From: Petrocella atlantisensis
GTDB taxonomy: Bacteria; Bacillota; Clostridia; Lachnospirales; Vallitaleaceae
Assembly (NCBI RefSeq): GCF_900538275.1
Contig: NZ_LR130778.1
Coordinates: forward strand, 3,454,883-3,518,882
Direction of reading: 5' to 3'
DNA length: 64,000 nucleotides
Part shown: positions 10,224 to 18,696 of the stretch, piece by piece
How positions within the stretch are numbered: the stretch's first letter is position 1
How the letters are laid out: each line of letters begins with the position of its first letter
The notes under the pieces: generated by a model
Told to the model about the DNA's origin: nothing
The model's database searches: none
The model's input: the letters and a program-made list of their open reading frames with translations, nothing else
Program-made: the position numbers and the translations under genes

Positions 10224-10303
10224 ATTAACATCCTTTCATTTTCCATATATAGGCTCATTTTATCACAAATACGTCTCAAATGGTCGATTTAACAACAATA
10301 ATC

Positions 10304-10332
10304 TTGTAATTATATTCAATATTATGTAGAAT
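10304..10332 (+). promoter_or_regulatory. promoter of mgsA
   Basis: TTGTAA, 17-base spacer, TAGAAT; the -10 box ends 50 bases before the mgsA ATG. Confidence 0.6.
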
Positions 10333-10381
10333 AAAGAAGTGTGTAAATGAAATAATCTACAGCATACAGATGGAGGCTAAT

Positions 10382-10840
10382 ATGAACCAAGATTACAAGA
10401 TGCATATTCAAAAGAAGATTGCTTTAGTAGCCCATGATAATAGAAAAAAAGATCTTATGAATTGGATTCAAATCAATAGAGAGGCTTTAAGTACGCACTT
10501 TTTATATGCTACAGGTACAACTGGTCAGATTATTGCTGAGAAAACAGGCTTACCGGTTAGAACATTTAAGAGTGGGCCTTTAGGTGGCGACCAGCAAATA
10601 GGCGCTAAGATTATTGAAGGTGAGATAGATTTTATGATCTTCTTCTGGGATCCTCTTGAAGCTCAACCCCATGATCCGGATGTTAAGGCATTACTTCGAA
10701 TCGCTGTTTTATATGATGTACCGATTGCCATGAACTATGCAACTGCTGATTTTATTTTTTCTTCCGGTTTAATGGTACAGGAATATGATCGTTTGGTTAT
10801 AGACTATACAAAACGCTTAAAAAGACATATAGATTTATAA
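10382..10840 (+). CDS. mgsA: methylglyoxal synthase
   Basis: Converts dihydroxyacetone phosphate to methylglyoxal plus phosphate, a bypass of lower glycolysis when phosphate is short. 152 residues, like E. coli MgsA. The phosphate-binding and catalytic motif GPLGGDQQIG carries the catalytic aspartate at residue 70. An upstream in-frame ATG at 10370 is part of the ribosome binding site TGGAGG, which serves ATG 10382, so the shorter start is preferred. Probably co-transcribed with comEA. Confidence 0.95.
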   Translation: MNQDYKMHIQKKIALVAHDNRKKDLMNWIQINREALSTHFLYATGTTGQIIAEKTGLPVRTFKSGPLGGDQQIGAKIIEGEIDFMIFFWDPLEAQPHDPDVKALLRIAVLYDVPIAMNYATADFIFSSGLMVQEYDRLVIDYTKRLKRHIDL

Positions 10841-10871
10841 TAAGTGTTGAAGTATCTATTAAGGGGTTATT

Positions 10872-11444
10872 ATGGAAAAAAAGTGGGTATATAGTGGGCT
10901 AGTCCTGCTGGTCGTACTTGTATCAGGATTGTTCTATATGGGACATATCAAGGAAGAGGAAGGTATTCGTATAGAAGCAGAAGATTCGAGTAAACCGGTT
11001 GATGATAAGAAGAGTGATTTAGATACTGTAAATAAAATCTATATTCATCTATATGGTGCAGTAAAAAATCCGGATGTATATGAGGTGCGTGAGGATGCAC
11101 GTCTTTTTGAAATCATTGAAATAGCTGGAGGACTTTTGGAAGATGCAGCCAAAGGATCTGTTAACCTTGCACGTAAAGTTGTGGATGGAGAGCAAATATA
11201 TGTAGCTTTTGAAGGCGATGAACAATCCGCTTATGCCATAGATATCTTACAAGGAAAAGTGAGTTTGAATCAAGGTACGAAAGAACAGTTAATGACTTTA
11301 ACAGGTATCGGTGAGGTGAGGGCGAAGGCTATAATAAACCATCGAACTCAAAAAGGACCCTTTGAGAAAATCGAAGATATCATGTTGGTTGAAGGTATCA
11401 AGAAAGCCATGTTTGAAAAAATAAAAGATGACATAGGTTTATAG
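10872..11444 (+). CDS. comEA: competence protein ComEA, DNA receptor
   Basis: Membrane-anchored double-stranded DNA-binding protein that hands transforming DNA to the ComEC channel. 190 residues: one N-terminal membrane segment (about 5-25), a charged linker, an SLBB-type domain (about 50-115, IYIHLYGAVKNPDVYEV), and a C-terminal double helix-hairpin-helix (about 128-190) with LMTLTGIGEVRAKAI. AGGGG precedes the ATG. comEC lies about 3.3 kb downstream rather than adjacent; a two-component pair and a lipoprotein gene sit between them. Confidence 0.93.
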   Translation: MEKKWVYSGLVLLVVLVSGLFYMGHIKEEEGIRIEAEDSSKPVDDKKSDLDTVNKIYIHLYGAVKNPDVYEVREDARLFEIIEIAGGLLEDAAKGSVNLARKVVDGEQIYVAFEGDEQSAYAIDILQGKVSLNQGTKEQLMTLTGIGEVRAKAIINHRTQKGPFEKIEDIMLVEGIKKAMFEKIKDDIGL

Positions 11445-11453
11445 AGGTGAAAT

Positions 11454-12146
11454 ATGAGTAAAAAAATATTGGTAGTCGATGATGAAAAATTAATAGTAAA
11501 AGGCATAAAATACGGTCTGGATCAGGATGGTTATGAAGTGGATGTGTCCTATGATGGTGAAGATGCCTTATCACATGCTAAGGCCAATGACTATGATTTA
11601 ATCATATTGGATGTAATGCTGCCTAAAATGGACGGCATTGCTGTATGTCAACAGATCCGAGAGTTTTCCAAGGTTCCGATTATTATGCTCACTGCAAAAG
11701 GTGATGACATGGACAAAATCCTAGGACTAGAATACGGAGCAGATGACTATATGACCAAGCCTTTTAACATACTTGAATTGAAGGCAAGGATTAAAGCAAT
11801 TATTAGGCGCTCCGGTTTCAAAGGTGAAACACAGACAGAAGAGTACAAAGTACTCAAGTCAGGTGAAATTAAGTTAGAAGTAGAGAGTAGAAGGGTATAT
11901 GTCAAAGAAGGTGAGGTGAATCTGACAGCTAAAGAATTCGACCTGTTAGAGTTATTTATTACCCATCCGAATAAAGTTTATAGCAGAGAGAATCTACTGA
12001 ATGTGGTCTGGGGCTACGATTATCCTGGGGATGTCAGGACAGTAGACGTTCATGTCAGAAGGCTGCGTGAAAAGGTTGAACCTAATCCCAGTGAACCGAC
12101 TTACATACATACAAAATGGGGAGTGGGCTATTATTATCAACATTAG
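11454..12146 (+). CDS. response regulator, OmpR/PhoB family
   Basis: DNA-binding response regulator. The receiver domain (1-120) has the acidic pair DD at 9-10, the phosphorylated Asp53 in LIILDVMLPKMDG, and the conserved Lys in MTKPF. The C-terminal winged helix (about 133-228) has LTAKEFDLLELF and DVHVRRLREK. Starts 9 bases after comEA and overlaps or abuts the kinase gene, so one transcript is likely. Closest by look to the PhoP/WalR/ResD group; target genes unknown. Confidence 0.93.
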   Translation: MSKKILVVDDEKLIVKGIKYGLDQDGYEVDVSYDGEDALSHAKANDYDLIILDVMLPKMDGIAVCQQIREFSKVPIIMLTAKGDDMDKILGLEYGADDYMTKPFNILELKARIKAIIRRSGFKGETQTEEYKVLKSGEIKLEVESRRVYVKEGEVNLTAKEFDLLELFITHPNKVYSRENLLNVVWGYDYPGDVRTVDVHVRRLREKVEPNPSEPTYIHTKWGVGYYYQH

Positions 12147-13557
12147 AATTAAGATTATAAAAAGTATAAGAACGAAATTATTTGTATCTTTGGTAGCCAT
12201 TGGCATATTACCTCTATTTATTCTGACCCTTTCTATTCTTTCATCGGTTAGAAACTATAGTCAAAATGAGAAAAAAACAGAGATGTTACGTCATGCAAAC
12301 ACCATTAGTACCAATTTAAGCCGGAGAGATTATTTTGATAATATTGAAGATGTGAACTACTTAGATAATATTCAATCCATTATCGCAGATCGTTTTCTAA
12401 TCTTAAACAGTGATGGACAAGTCATTTACGATTCCAACCATTTTGATGAAGGTAAGCTCAACAGTTCCCAACCGGTACTAAAAATCCTACAAGGTACTTC
12501 TACAAATATAACAGAAGAGGACAAGAAGCTTGATACGGTGAGAATCTACACACCGATCTATGACAGTGATCACCAAACGATTATTGGTGTTACCATGCTA
12601 AGCGGCCAGTACGACCAGATCGAAACGACGATATCTAGGATGCGTAATATGGCTTATCTATTAATTGTTGGGATTTCCTTAATCATTCTGATTCTGAATT
12701 TCTATTTTTCAGGTTTATTGACAAAACCTTTCTCTGAATTTGTCAATCATTTAAAAAGAGTTTCAGAAGGACATATCGATGAAAGAATTGATATACGTGG
12801 TAACTATGAAATAGAAGAGATTGGTATTGCTTTTAATGAGATGTTGACGACGATGGAAGAGATTGATGATTCCAGACAAAGATTTGTTGCTAACGTTTCT
12901 CATGAATTAAAGACACCATTGAGTTCTATGAAAGTACTGGCGGAATCATTGTTATGCCAAGATGATGTTCCTAATGAGCTTTATAAAGAATTCATGGAAG
13001 ATATCAATGCTGAAATCAATCGTGAAACTAAAATTATTAATGATTTGCTGACATTGGTTACCTTAGATAAAAAAGAAAGCTATCTGAATATAGATAACAC
13101 AAATATTAACGCATTGGTTGAACAGGTTATGCGAATGCTTAAACCTATTGCAGATAAAAAAGATGTCATTCTGGAAATAGAGAGTTATCGTGAAGTATTT
13201 GCAGAAGTGGATGAAACCAAAATGTATTTGGTATTTATGAATCTTATAGAAAACAGCATAAAATATAACAATGAATATGGAAAAGTAACTGTAACTATTA
13301 ATGCAGATCACAGAGATTTGAACATTCAGATTATGGATACAGGTGTAGGGATTCCACCTGAAAGTGTTGATAAGGTTTTTCAACGCTTCTATCGGGTAGA
13401 TAAGACAAGGTCAAGGGATACGGGTGGCACCGGTTTAGGCCTTAGTATTGTCAATAAGACGATTTTACTTCATGGTGGCAGCATCAAATGCCTCAGTGAG
13501 GAAGGTGTCGGAACGACTTTTATAATACGACTACCCCTATCTCAGACAATGAAATAA
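12091..13557 (+). CDS. sensor histidine kinase, PhoR/WalK type
   Basis: Partner of the preceding response regulator. Membrane segment (TKLFVSLVAIGILPLFILT), an extracytoplasmic sensor of about 130 residues, a second membrane segment, HAMP, HisKA with the phosphorylated histidine in VANVSHELKTPLSSM (His271 in this numbering), and an ATPase domain with NLIENSIKYN, DTGVGIP and GTGLGLSIV. The start is uncertain: ATG 12052 overlaps the regulator by 95 bases and GTG 12091 by 56, neither with a clear binding site, while GGGGAG at 12118-12123 is well spaced only to in-frame ATT codons at 12130 or 12133. The real protein may begin there. Confidence 0.9.
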   Translation: MNRLTYIQNGEWAIIINIRIKIIKSIRTKLFVSLVAIGILPLFILTLSILSSVRNYSQNEKKTEMLRHANTISTNLSRRDYFDNIEDVNYLDNIQSIIADRFLILNSDGQVIYDSNHFDEGKLNSSQPVLKILQGTSTNITEEDKKLDTVRIYTPIYDSDHQTIIGVTMLSGQYDQIETTISRMRNMAYLLIVGISLIILILNFYFSGLLTKPFSEFVNHLKRVSEGHIDERIDIRGNYEIEEIGIAFNEMLTTMEEIDDSRQRFVANVSHELKTPLSSMKVLAESLLCQDDVPNELYKEFMEDINAEINRETKIINDLLTLVTLDKKESYLNIDNTNINALVEQVMRMLKPIADKKDVILEIESYREVFAEVDETKMYLVFMNLIENSIKYNNEYGKVTVTINADHRDLNIQIMDTGVGIPPESVDKVFQRFYRVDKTRSRDTGGTGLGLSIVNKTILLHGGSIKCLSEEGVGTTFIIRLPLSQTMK

Positions 13558-13691
13558 GGATAGTTTGAAGATGACTTAAGAATAAGAATTCATATATTAT
13601 TAATAGTTAGGACGCATAACTGAAATATGTATTCGTTATGATGAGTGGTATCGAGAATGAGGATATAATACAGTGGACGGAAGGTGAGCTT

Positions 13692-14639
13692 ATGAGACGT
13701 GTATTAGTCGCTGTCATTTTACTTGTATTGATTTTTACGAGTTGTAAACCAGAAATTGAAGAGGTGACAATAGAAAGCAAAGACGAAGTTCTATTGGTTT
13801 ATTTGGTAAACGGTGAAAAGGATGAATTGGTGGCTTATGAGGTAGAAGCTGATTCGAATAGTATAACAAATCAGATTGAACAAATCCTTGATGTATTAAG
13901 TACAGGTGCCGTATCAGAAAAATTATTACCAACCATACCCAAAGAATTGACCATGGAACAGATAGAAATTCAAGATGGTAATATTATCATTCATATGCCT
14001 GATGGTATCAAAAATATGGAGCAGATTGATTTTCTTTTATGTAGAACATCTTTAATCAGAAGCCTAACATCAATAGAAGCAGTTGCATCTATTGAGTTTT
14101 ATATAGATGGTCTGCCCTTAAAAGACAGTAACGGTAAGGTCTATGGACCATTTTATAAGTCAGATGTGATTGTTAATATGGAATCAGAGAATGAAGTGGT
14201 CAAGACCATTGATTTGAATCTATATTTCCCGGATCAAAAAGGAGAATTTCTAATACCCGTTACACGAGCGGTTGGTATTAAGCCCAATGAAAGTATTGAA
14301 GAACGTATCATCAAAGAGCTTATGATTCCACCTCAAGGTTATAACTTAACAAGCTTAATACCAGAAGAGACGGTCGTGAAAAGTATTTATGTCGATCAAG
14401 GCATCTGTTATATTGATTTTAATGAAGCCTTTAGAACAGAACATATTGGCGGATCGACAAGTGAAGTCATGAGCATATATGCCATAGTTAACAGTCTGAC
14501 AGATCTACCGAATATTAACAAAGTTCAATTTCTTATTGAAGGTAAGAAATCAGAGAGCTTTACCGGGCATATGCAATTTGATATTTTATTTGAACAAAGT
14601 TTAGATTTAGTGAGTAAGGAAAATAAAATCAAAGAATAG
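13692..14639 (+). CDS. lipoprotein with two GerMN domains
   Basis: Predicted lipoprotein: signal MRRVLVAVILLVLIFTSC with a lipobox-like FTSC. Two GerMN (sporulation/germination) domains follow, at about 45-165 and 185-305; the second shows LTSLIPEETVVKSIYVDQG and CYIDFNEAF. ATG 13692 is chosen because GGAAGGTGAG lies just before it; an in-frame ATG at 13638 has no such site and would spoil the signal peptide. GerMN proteins occur in spore germination and in cell-envelope proteins; here it follows a sensor kinase, so an envelope-sensing role is possible. A TATAAT at 13664-13669 lacks a convincing -35 box. Confidence 0.82.
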   Translation: MRRVLVAVILLVLIFTSCKPEIEEVTIESKDEVLLVYLVNGEKDELVAYEVEADSNSITNQIEQILDVLSTGAVSEKLLPTIPKELTMEQIEIQDGNIIIHMPDGIKNMEQIDFLLCRTSLIRSLTSIEAVASIEFYIDGLPLKDSNGKVYGPFYKSDVIVNMESENEVVKTIDLNLYFPDQKGEFLIPVTRAVGIKPNESIEERIIKELMIPPQGYNLTSLIPEETVVKSIYVDQGICYIDFNEAFRTEHIGGSTSEVMSIYAIVNSLTDLPNINKVQFLIEGKKSESFTGHMQFDILFEQSLDLVSKENKIKE

Positions 14640-14702
14640 GCTTTCTTGACAATCAATGGTAGGCAAGCTCAAGTAATAGGATATAACATAAGGGAGATTC
14701 TT

Positions 14703-16979
14703 ATGAAAAGACCCTTGGTGCTGATAACCTTAAGTGGCATAGTCGGTATACTTTTAGGTATAGGGTATTATGAAGTTGGCATTGCACTCATTATGCTCAT
14801 GGTATATAAACATAAAGATTCAATAAAGCAGATTCAATATAAGCATGTGTTCCCATTACTGGGCATATGCTTATTTTCATTTTTACGGGTCTTTTTTTAT
14901 GACCAGTCATACGAGGCATCCACTCAATACTTTATAGAAGGGACCAGGGTAAAAGTTGAAGGTAACATCAAAGAAGTTCGAATAGGCGAGAAATATCATA
15001 GTTATATTCTGAAGTCTATTAAGATCAACGGGAGTAAAATTCATCATGAGATACAGTTGATTACAGAGGAAGACTTAGAAGGTGGCGTATGGATCGTTGC
15101 CGAAGGAGAAGTTCTTGTAACAAGAGGGAAGCGAAATGAGGGTGGGTTTGATGCCTTAGCTTATAATAAAAGTAAAGGGGTTGTCGCTACTGTTTTTGCG
15201 GAAGATGTATATAGCAAAAAGGTACAAGAAGAAAGCCTGAGTTTACCTACGGATGATCTTAAAAAGTCACATGAAAGAAGACTCCATTTATTATTGCCTA
15301 AGGATGAGGCGGCATTATTGTCAACCCTTATATTAGGTAGTAAGAATATGGAGGAAGAAGTCATCGACAATTTTGAAAAAGCCGGCCTAATCCATATATT
15401 ATCCATCTCAGGACTACATGTTTCTATTATCGGGTATGGACTTTTCAAGGTATTAAGTAGAGGCATCAAAAATCAGACAATAAGTGCCGTTATATCAATC
15501 ATTTTTTTAGTCTATTACTGTGTCTATACCGGCATGCAAGTATCTACAGTGAGAGCCACAATCATGATTGGTCTTTATTTGATTCAGTTTGTTGTGAATC
15601 GGCGATATGATAAAACAACCGCTGTTAGCTTTGCAGCTTTTGGTCTTCTTATGCTCAATCCCTATCAGTTGACCCATATTGGATTTCAATTATCATTTGG
15701 TGCTGTGCTAAGCATATTCTATATTGACCCTTTGATTAAAACTCATTGGCTGCCTGTTGAAAAAGGGCCGGTAGCAGGTGTGCGACTACTGATTGCAGTT
15801 CAAATTGGAATATGGCCTATACTTGCATATTACTTCAACAGTCTGCCGGTGTATGGGTTCATAGGAAACCTTTTGGTTGTACCAGTTGTTGGGGTATTAA
15901 TTTTTTCTTCGATTATTGGGTTATTTCTAAGCTATATCAGTATGGGACTAGGTACCTTTATTATGGGTGTCTCCTATTGGATTTTGAATTATATGGAGCA
16001 AATTGCTATGTGGATAGGAAAACTACCCCTAAACACACTATATATACAAGCGCCTAACCCTTATTTTATAATAGCCTATTATAGCATTATCGCTATTTGG
16101 GTCATGGGTATACCCTACAAAAAAGCCAGAATATGTTTGGTGTCGCTCATGGTGCTGTCAGTATCCATAAGTATATTAGACCTTGAGACATTGTATATAC
16201 ATTTTCTAGATGTGGGTCAAGGCGATTGCACGGTTATAACCTATCAAGATCGAACTTTTATGATTGATGGTGGCGGAGATGTTAGGAAGAAAGATGAGAA
16301 TATAGGAATAGAAGTCGTGTTACCTTTTATTAGACATCAAGGTATTGATAGAATTGACTCTGTATTCATAACCCATAGTGATTTTGACCATATTTATGGT
16401 ATAATTGAAATCGCAAGTCATATACCAATAAGTGAAGTTATACTGCCTATTATTTACAAGGAAGCAGAAGATCCTTTGGTAGAGCAATTATTTTCCGTTC
16501 TGGATGGTCAGGGTACTCGTGTGCATTATTTTAAGGCAGGGGATCGATTAGCATATAAAAACATGACTTTTTCATGTCTATGGCCTGAAAAAGCATTTTA
16601 TGGCAATAACAACAGGAATTCATTGATCCTTCATTTGACATTGAAGGATTTTGATGTTCTATTTTTAGGAGATGCCGGTACTTTAGAAGAACGGGTGATT
16701 ATGAATGATATGGGATTATGGAAGAGGGATATTGAAGTATTAAAGGTCGGTCACCATGGCTCATCTTCCGGTTCTTCTGAGATTTTCTTAGAGCAACTGA
16801 AACCATCATTGAGTGTTATTTCAGTAGGTGAAAAGAATTTATATGGACATCCTAATGATGAAGTAGTAAAAAATCTAAAACGGTGGTCCAAACATGTCTT
16901 GATGACAAAAGACGAGGGCGCTATCCGTCTTAAATACAGAAATGGTAAGGCAACCATTCAAAGTATGATTAAGGAGTAA
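14703..16979 (+). CDS. comEC: DNA internalization protein ComEC/Rec2
   Basis: Membrane channel that carries single-stranded transforming DNA into the cytoplasm. 758 residues: N-terminal hydrophobic part plus OB-like soluble domain (DUF4131, about 1-190), the Competence membrane domain (about 205-485, containing HILSISGLHVSIIGY), and a C-terminal metallo-beta-lactamase domain (about 495-758) with THSDFDHIYG and VGHHGSSSGSS, the presumed nuclease. ATG 14703 follows AAGGGAGA; an upstream in-frame TTG at 14646 is not supported. holA follows after 8 bases, a common arrangement in Bacillota. Confidence 0.95.
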   Translation: MKRPLVLITLSGIVGILLGIGYYEVGIALIMLMVYKHKDSIKQIQYKHVFPLLGICLFSFLRVFFYDQSYEASTQYFIEGTRVKVEGNIKEVRIGEKYHSYILKSIKINGSKIHHEIQLITEEDLEGGVWIVAEGEVLVTRGKRNEGGFDALAYNKSKGVVATVFAEDVYSKKVQEESLSLPTDDLKKSHERRLHLLLPKDEAALLSTLILGSKNMEEEVIDNFEKAGLIHILSISGLHVSIIGYGLFKVLSRGIKNQTISAVISIIFLVYYCVYTGMQVSTVRATIMIGLYLIQFVVNRRYDKTTAVSFAAFGLLMLNPYQLTHIGFQLSFGAVLSIFYIDPLIKTHWLPVEKGPVAGVRLLIAVQIGIWPILAYYFNSLPVYGFIGNLLVVPVVGVLIFSSIIGLFLSYISMGLGTFIMGVSYWILNYMEQIAMWIGKLPLNTLYIQAPNPYFIIAYYSIIAIWVMGIPYKKARICLVSLMVLSVSISILDLETLYIHFLDVGQGDCTVITYQDRTFMIDGGGDVRKKDENIGIEVVLPFIRHQGIDRIDSVFITHSDFDHIYGIIEIASHIPISEVILPIIYKEAEDPLVEQLFSVLDGQGTRVHYFKAGDRLAYKNMTFSCLWPEKAFYGNNNRNSLILHLTLKDFDVLFLGDAGTLEERVIMNDMGLWKRDIEVLKVGHHGSSSGSSEIFLEQLKPSLSVISVGEKNLYGHPNDEVVKNLKRWSKHVLMTKDEGAIRLKYRNGKATIQSMIKE

Positions 16980-16987
16980 AGGAAGAA

Positions 16988-17983
16988 ATGGAAGGCTTAA
17001 AACAACAAATTAAAGAACAAAAATTTAAAAATGTTATGCTATTTCATGGTGAAGAGACCTTCATGTTGGACTATTATGTGAAAAAAATTGTCGAATTAAT
17101 AATAGGTAGCGGAGAGATGACCATGAACCATGATGTCTTTGATGACCGTAAGGTGGTTTTTTCAAGTATCGAAGACAGTATGGATACGATGCCCTTTTTT
17201 TCAGATAACCGCGTCATCATACTTAAAAATCTAGGTTTGTTTGAAAAGACAGGCGCAAATCTAGCCGGTCTTTTATCAGAAAAAATGGAACATCTACCCT
17301 CTACGACGTATGTCATTATCATTGAACCATCCGTTGATAAGCGTATCAAACTCTACAAATCGGTTCATAAAAACGGGTATATCTGTGAGTTTCCTTTACT
17401 TGGTGAAAGTGAACTGATTCGTTATATAGCCAAAACACTCAACCCATATGGGAAAAAAATTGAGCAAAAAGAAGCCAGATACCTGATACAATATGTTGGC
17501 GATCAACTAACAGTATTACATAATGAGATTAACAAACTTATCAACTATCTTGGTGACGATGAAGTGGTGACTCATGAAGCCATTGAAGCCATCTGTCAAA
17601 AAAGTGTTGAAAGCAAAATTTTTGAATTGGTGGATTGTATGGGTACAAAAAGAAGAGCTCGCGCATTAAAGCTCTATCATGACTTACTATCGGCTAAAGA
17701 ACCTTCCAATAGGATTCTATTCATGTTAACCAGACAGTTTAGAATGATATATAAGTGTAAGCTATTGCTAGGGGAAGGACTAGACAGCAACGACATTGGC
17801 AAGAAGCTTAAGCTTCAGTCTTTCGTTGTTAGAAAATGCCTTGAGCAAGGTAAGAATTTTAGCCTTAACTCTCTTGAAGAATCACTTAAGAAATGCTTAG
17901 AATGCGAAATCGATATAAGAACCGGTGTCTTCATGCCTGACTTAGCGGTTGAACAACTCATCATTCGATACAGTGGTATATAA
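16988..17983 (+). CDS. holA: DNA polymerase III delta subunit
   Basis: Clamp-loader wrench subunit that opens the beta sliding clamp. 331 residues, with the N-terminal FHGEETFMLDYYVKKI motif typical of HolA/YqeN, a central AAA+-like fold without a functional Walker A, and a C-terminal helical collar domain. Directly downstream of comEC and convergent with rpsT, matching the comEC-holA-rpsT neighbourhood in many Bacillota. Confidence 0.93.
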   Translation: MEGLKQQIKEQKFKNVMLFHGEETFMLDYYVKKIVELIIGSGEMTMNHDVFDDRKVVFSSIEDSMDTMPFFSDNRVIILKNLGLFEKTGANLAGLLSEKMEHLPSTTYVIIIEPSVDKRIKLYKSVHKNGYICEFPLLGESELIRYIAKTLNPYGKKIEQKEARYLIQYVGDQLTVLHNEINKLINYLGDDEVVTHEAIEAICQKSVESKIFELVDCMGTKRRARALKLYHDLLSAKEPSNRILFMLTRQFRMIYKCKLLLGEGLDSNDIGKKLKLQSFVVRKCLEQGKNFSLNSLEESLKKCLECEIDIRTGVFMPDLAVEQLIIRYSGI

Positions 17984-17996
17984 AAGCTTATAAAAA

Positions 17997-18018
17997 AAGC
18001 ACATCAAGTGATGTGCTT
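17997..18018. terminator. bidirectional terminator between holA and rpsT
   Basis: AAGCACATCA and TGATGTGCTT form a perfect 10-bp palindrome about a 2-base centre, preceded by an A-run and followed by TATTATTATT, so it can act on both convergent genes. Confidence 0.82.
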
Positions 18019-18034
18019 ATTATTATTCTTCTTA

Positions 18035-18298
18035 TTAAGCCATTTTGTTAAAAGCTCGATCAACGCTGGATACTTTTCTTGAAGCAGCATTCTTGTGGAA
18101 TACGCCTTTTGACTCAGCTTTATCGATATAAGAAATTACAACTTTAACTTGAGCTTCTGCCGCGGATTTATCTCCAGCTTCGATTATTGTTTCTAATTTC
18201 TTCATTTCTGTTTTAACACGTGATTTGACGGATTTATTTCTCATTGCTTTTGATGCCGCCACTTTGATACGTTTTTTTGCTGATTTAATATTTGCCAT
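18035..18298 (-). CDS. rpsT: 30S ribosomal protein S20
   Basis: Primary 16S rRNA-binding protein of the small subunit. 87 residues with the hallmark MANIKSAKKRI start and a strongly basic N-terminal helix. CGGAGGTG precedes the ATG. Monocistronic, with its own promoter and a shared terminator. Confidence 0.98.
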   Translation of the reverse strand: MANIKSAKKRIKVAASKAMRNKSVKSRVKTEMKKLETIIEAGDKSAAEAQVKVVISYIDKAESKGVFHKNAASRKVSSVDRAFNKMA

Positions 18299-18380
18299 GT
18301 TTTCACCTCCGACAATCTTGATTGTTTACCTATTATGCGGGGAATTTTTTTGAAATACGCACAATTAAACATACCTTAAC

Positions 18381-18409
18381 AGTTTAGTTTATAAAGCGCC
18401 GTATGTCAA
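18381..18409 (-). promoter_or_regulatory. promoter of rpsT
   Basis: On the minus strand: TTGACA (18404-18409), 17-base spacer, TAAACT (18381-18386). About 80 bases of leader precede the start codon. The -35 hexamer may be the outward end of a degenerate copy of the dispersed repeat seen at 24211. Confidence 0.75.
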
Positions 18410-18433
18410 TATATATTTACAAAATTAATCAAG

Positions 18434-18466
18434 AAGTTCTTCTATATATTATTGTCACCTTAACCA
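18434..18466. repeat. degenerate copy of the dispersed inverted-repeat element
   Basis: The last 33 bases of the 125-bp element at 24211-24335 can be aligned here with about five differences; the end reads TTGTCACCTTAACCA. The copy may extend leftward to TGTCAA at 18404, the -35 box of rpsT. Confidence 0.6.
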
Positions 18467-18540
18467 AAAGTTACTATGCAAGTGAATCTGGCAAAATATA
18501 CTGAAAAATAGACGAATTATCTGGATTATTATCGCTTTTT

Positions 18541-18555
18541 CAAGGGTTGCCCTTG
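18541..18555. other. small palindrome over the FapA-family promoter
   Basis: CAAGGG-TTG-CCCTTG, a perfect 6-bp inverted repeat overlapping the -35 box at 18553. It could be an operator; there is no direct evidence. Nothing else was recognised in the 18299-18696 gap beyond the two promoters and the repeat copy. Confidence 0.35.
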
Positions 18556-18581
18556 TCTTTACAGGCTGAGCTATGTATAAT
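18553..18581 (+). promoter_or_regulatory. promoter of the FapA-family gene
   Basis: TTGTCT, 17-base spacer, TATAAT. It leaves roughly 110 bases of leader before the TTG start at 18697. Confidence 0.55.
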
Positions 18582-18696
18582 ATAAATAATTGTGAAGAAA
18601 ATCTCTGGATATTGTATAAGTTGCATAAGTTTTTTTTACGGTACATCTCTACAGGATTAATGGCTATGATCTGTATAGAGAAAAGGAGGGGTATTT

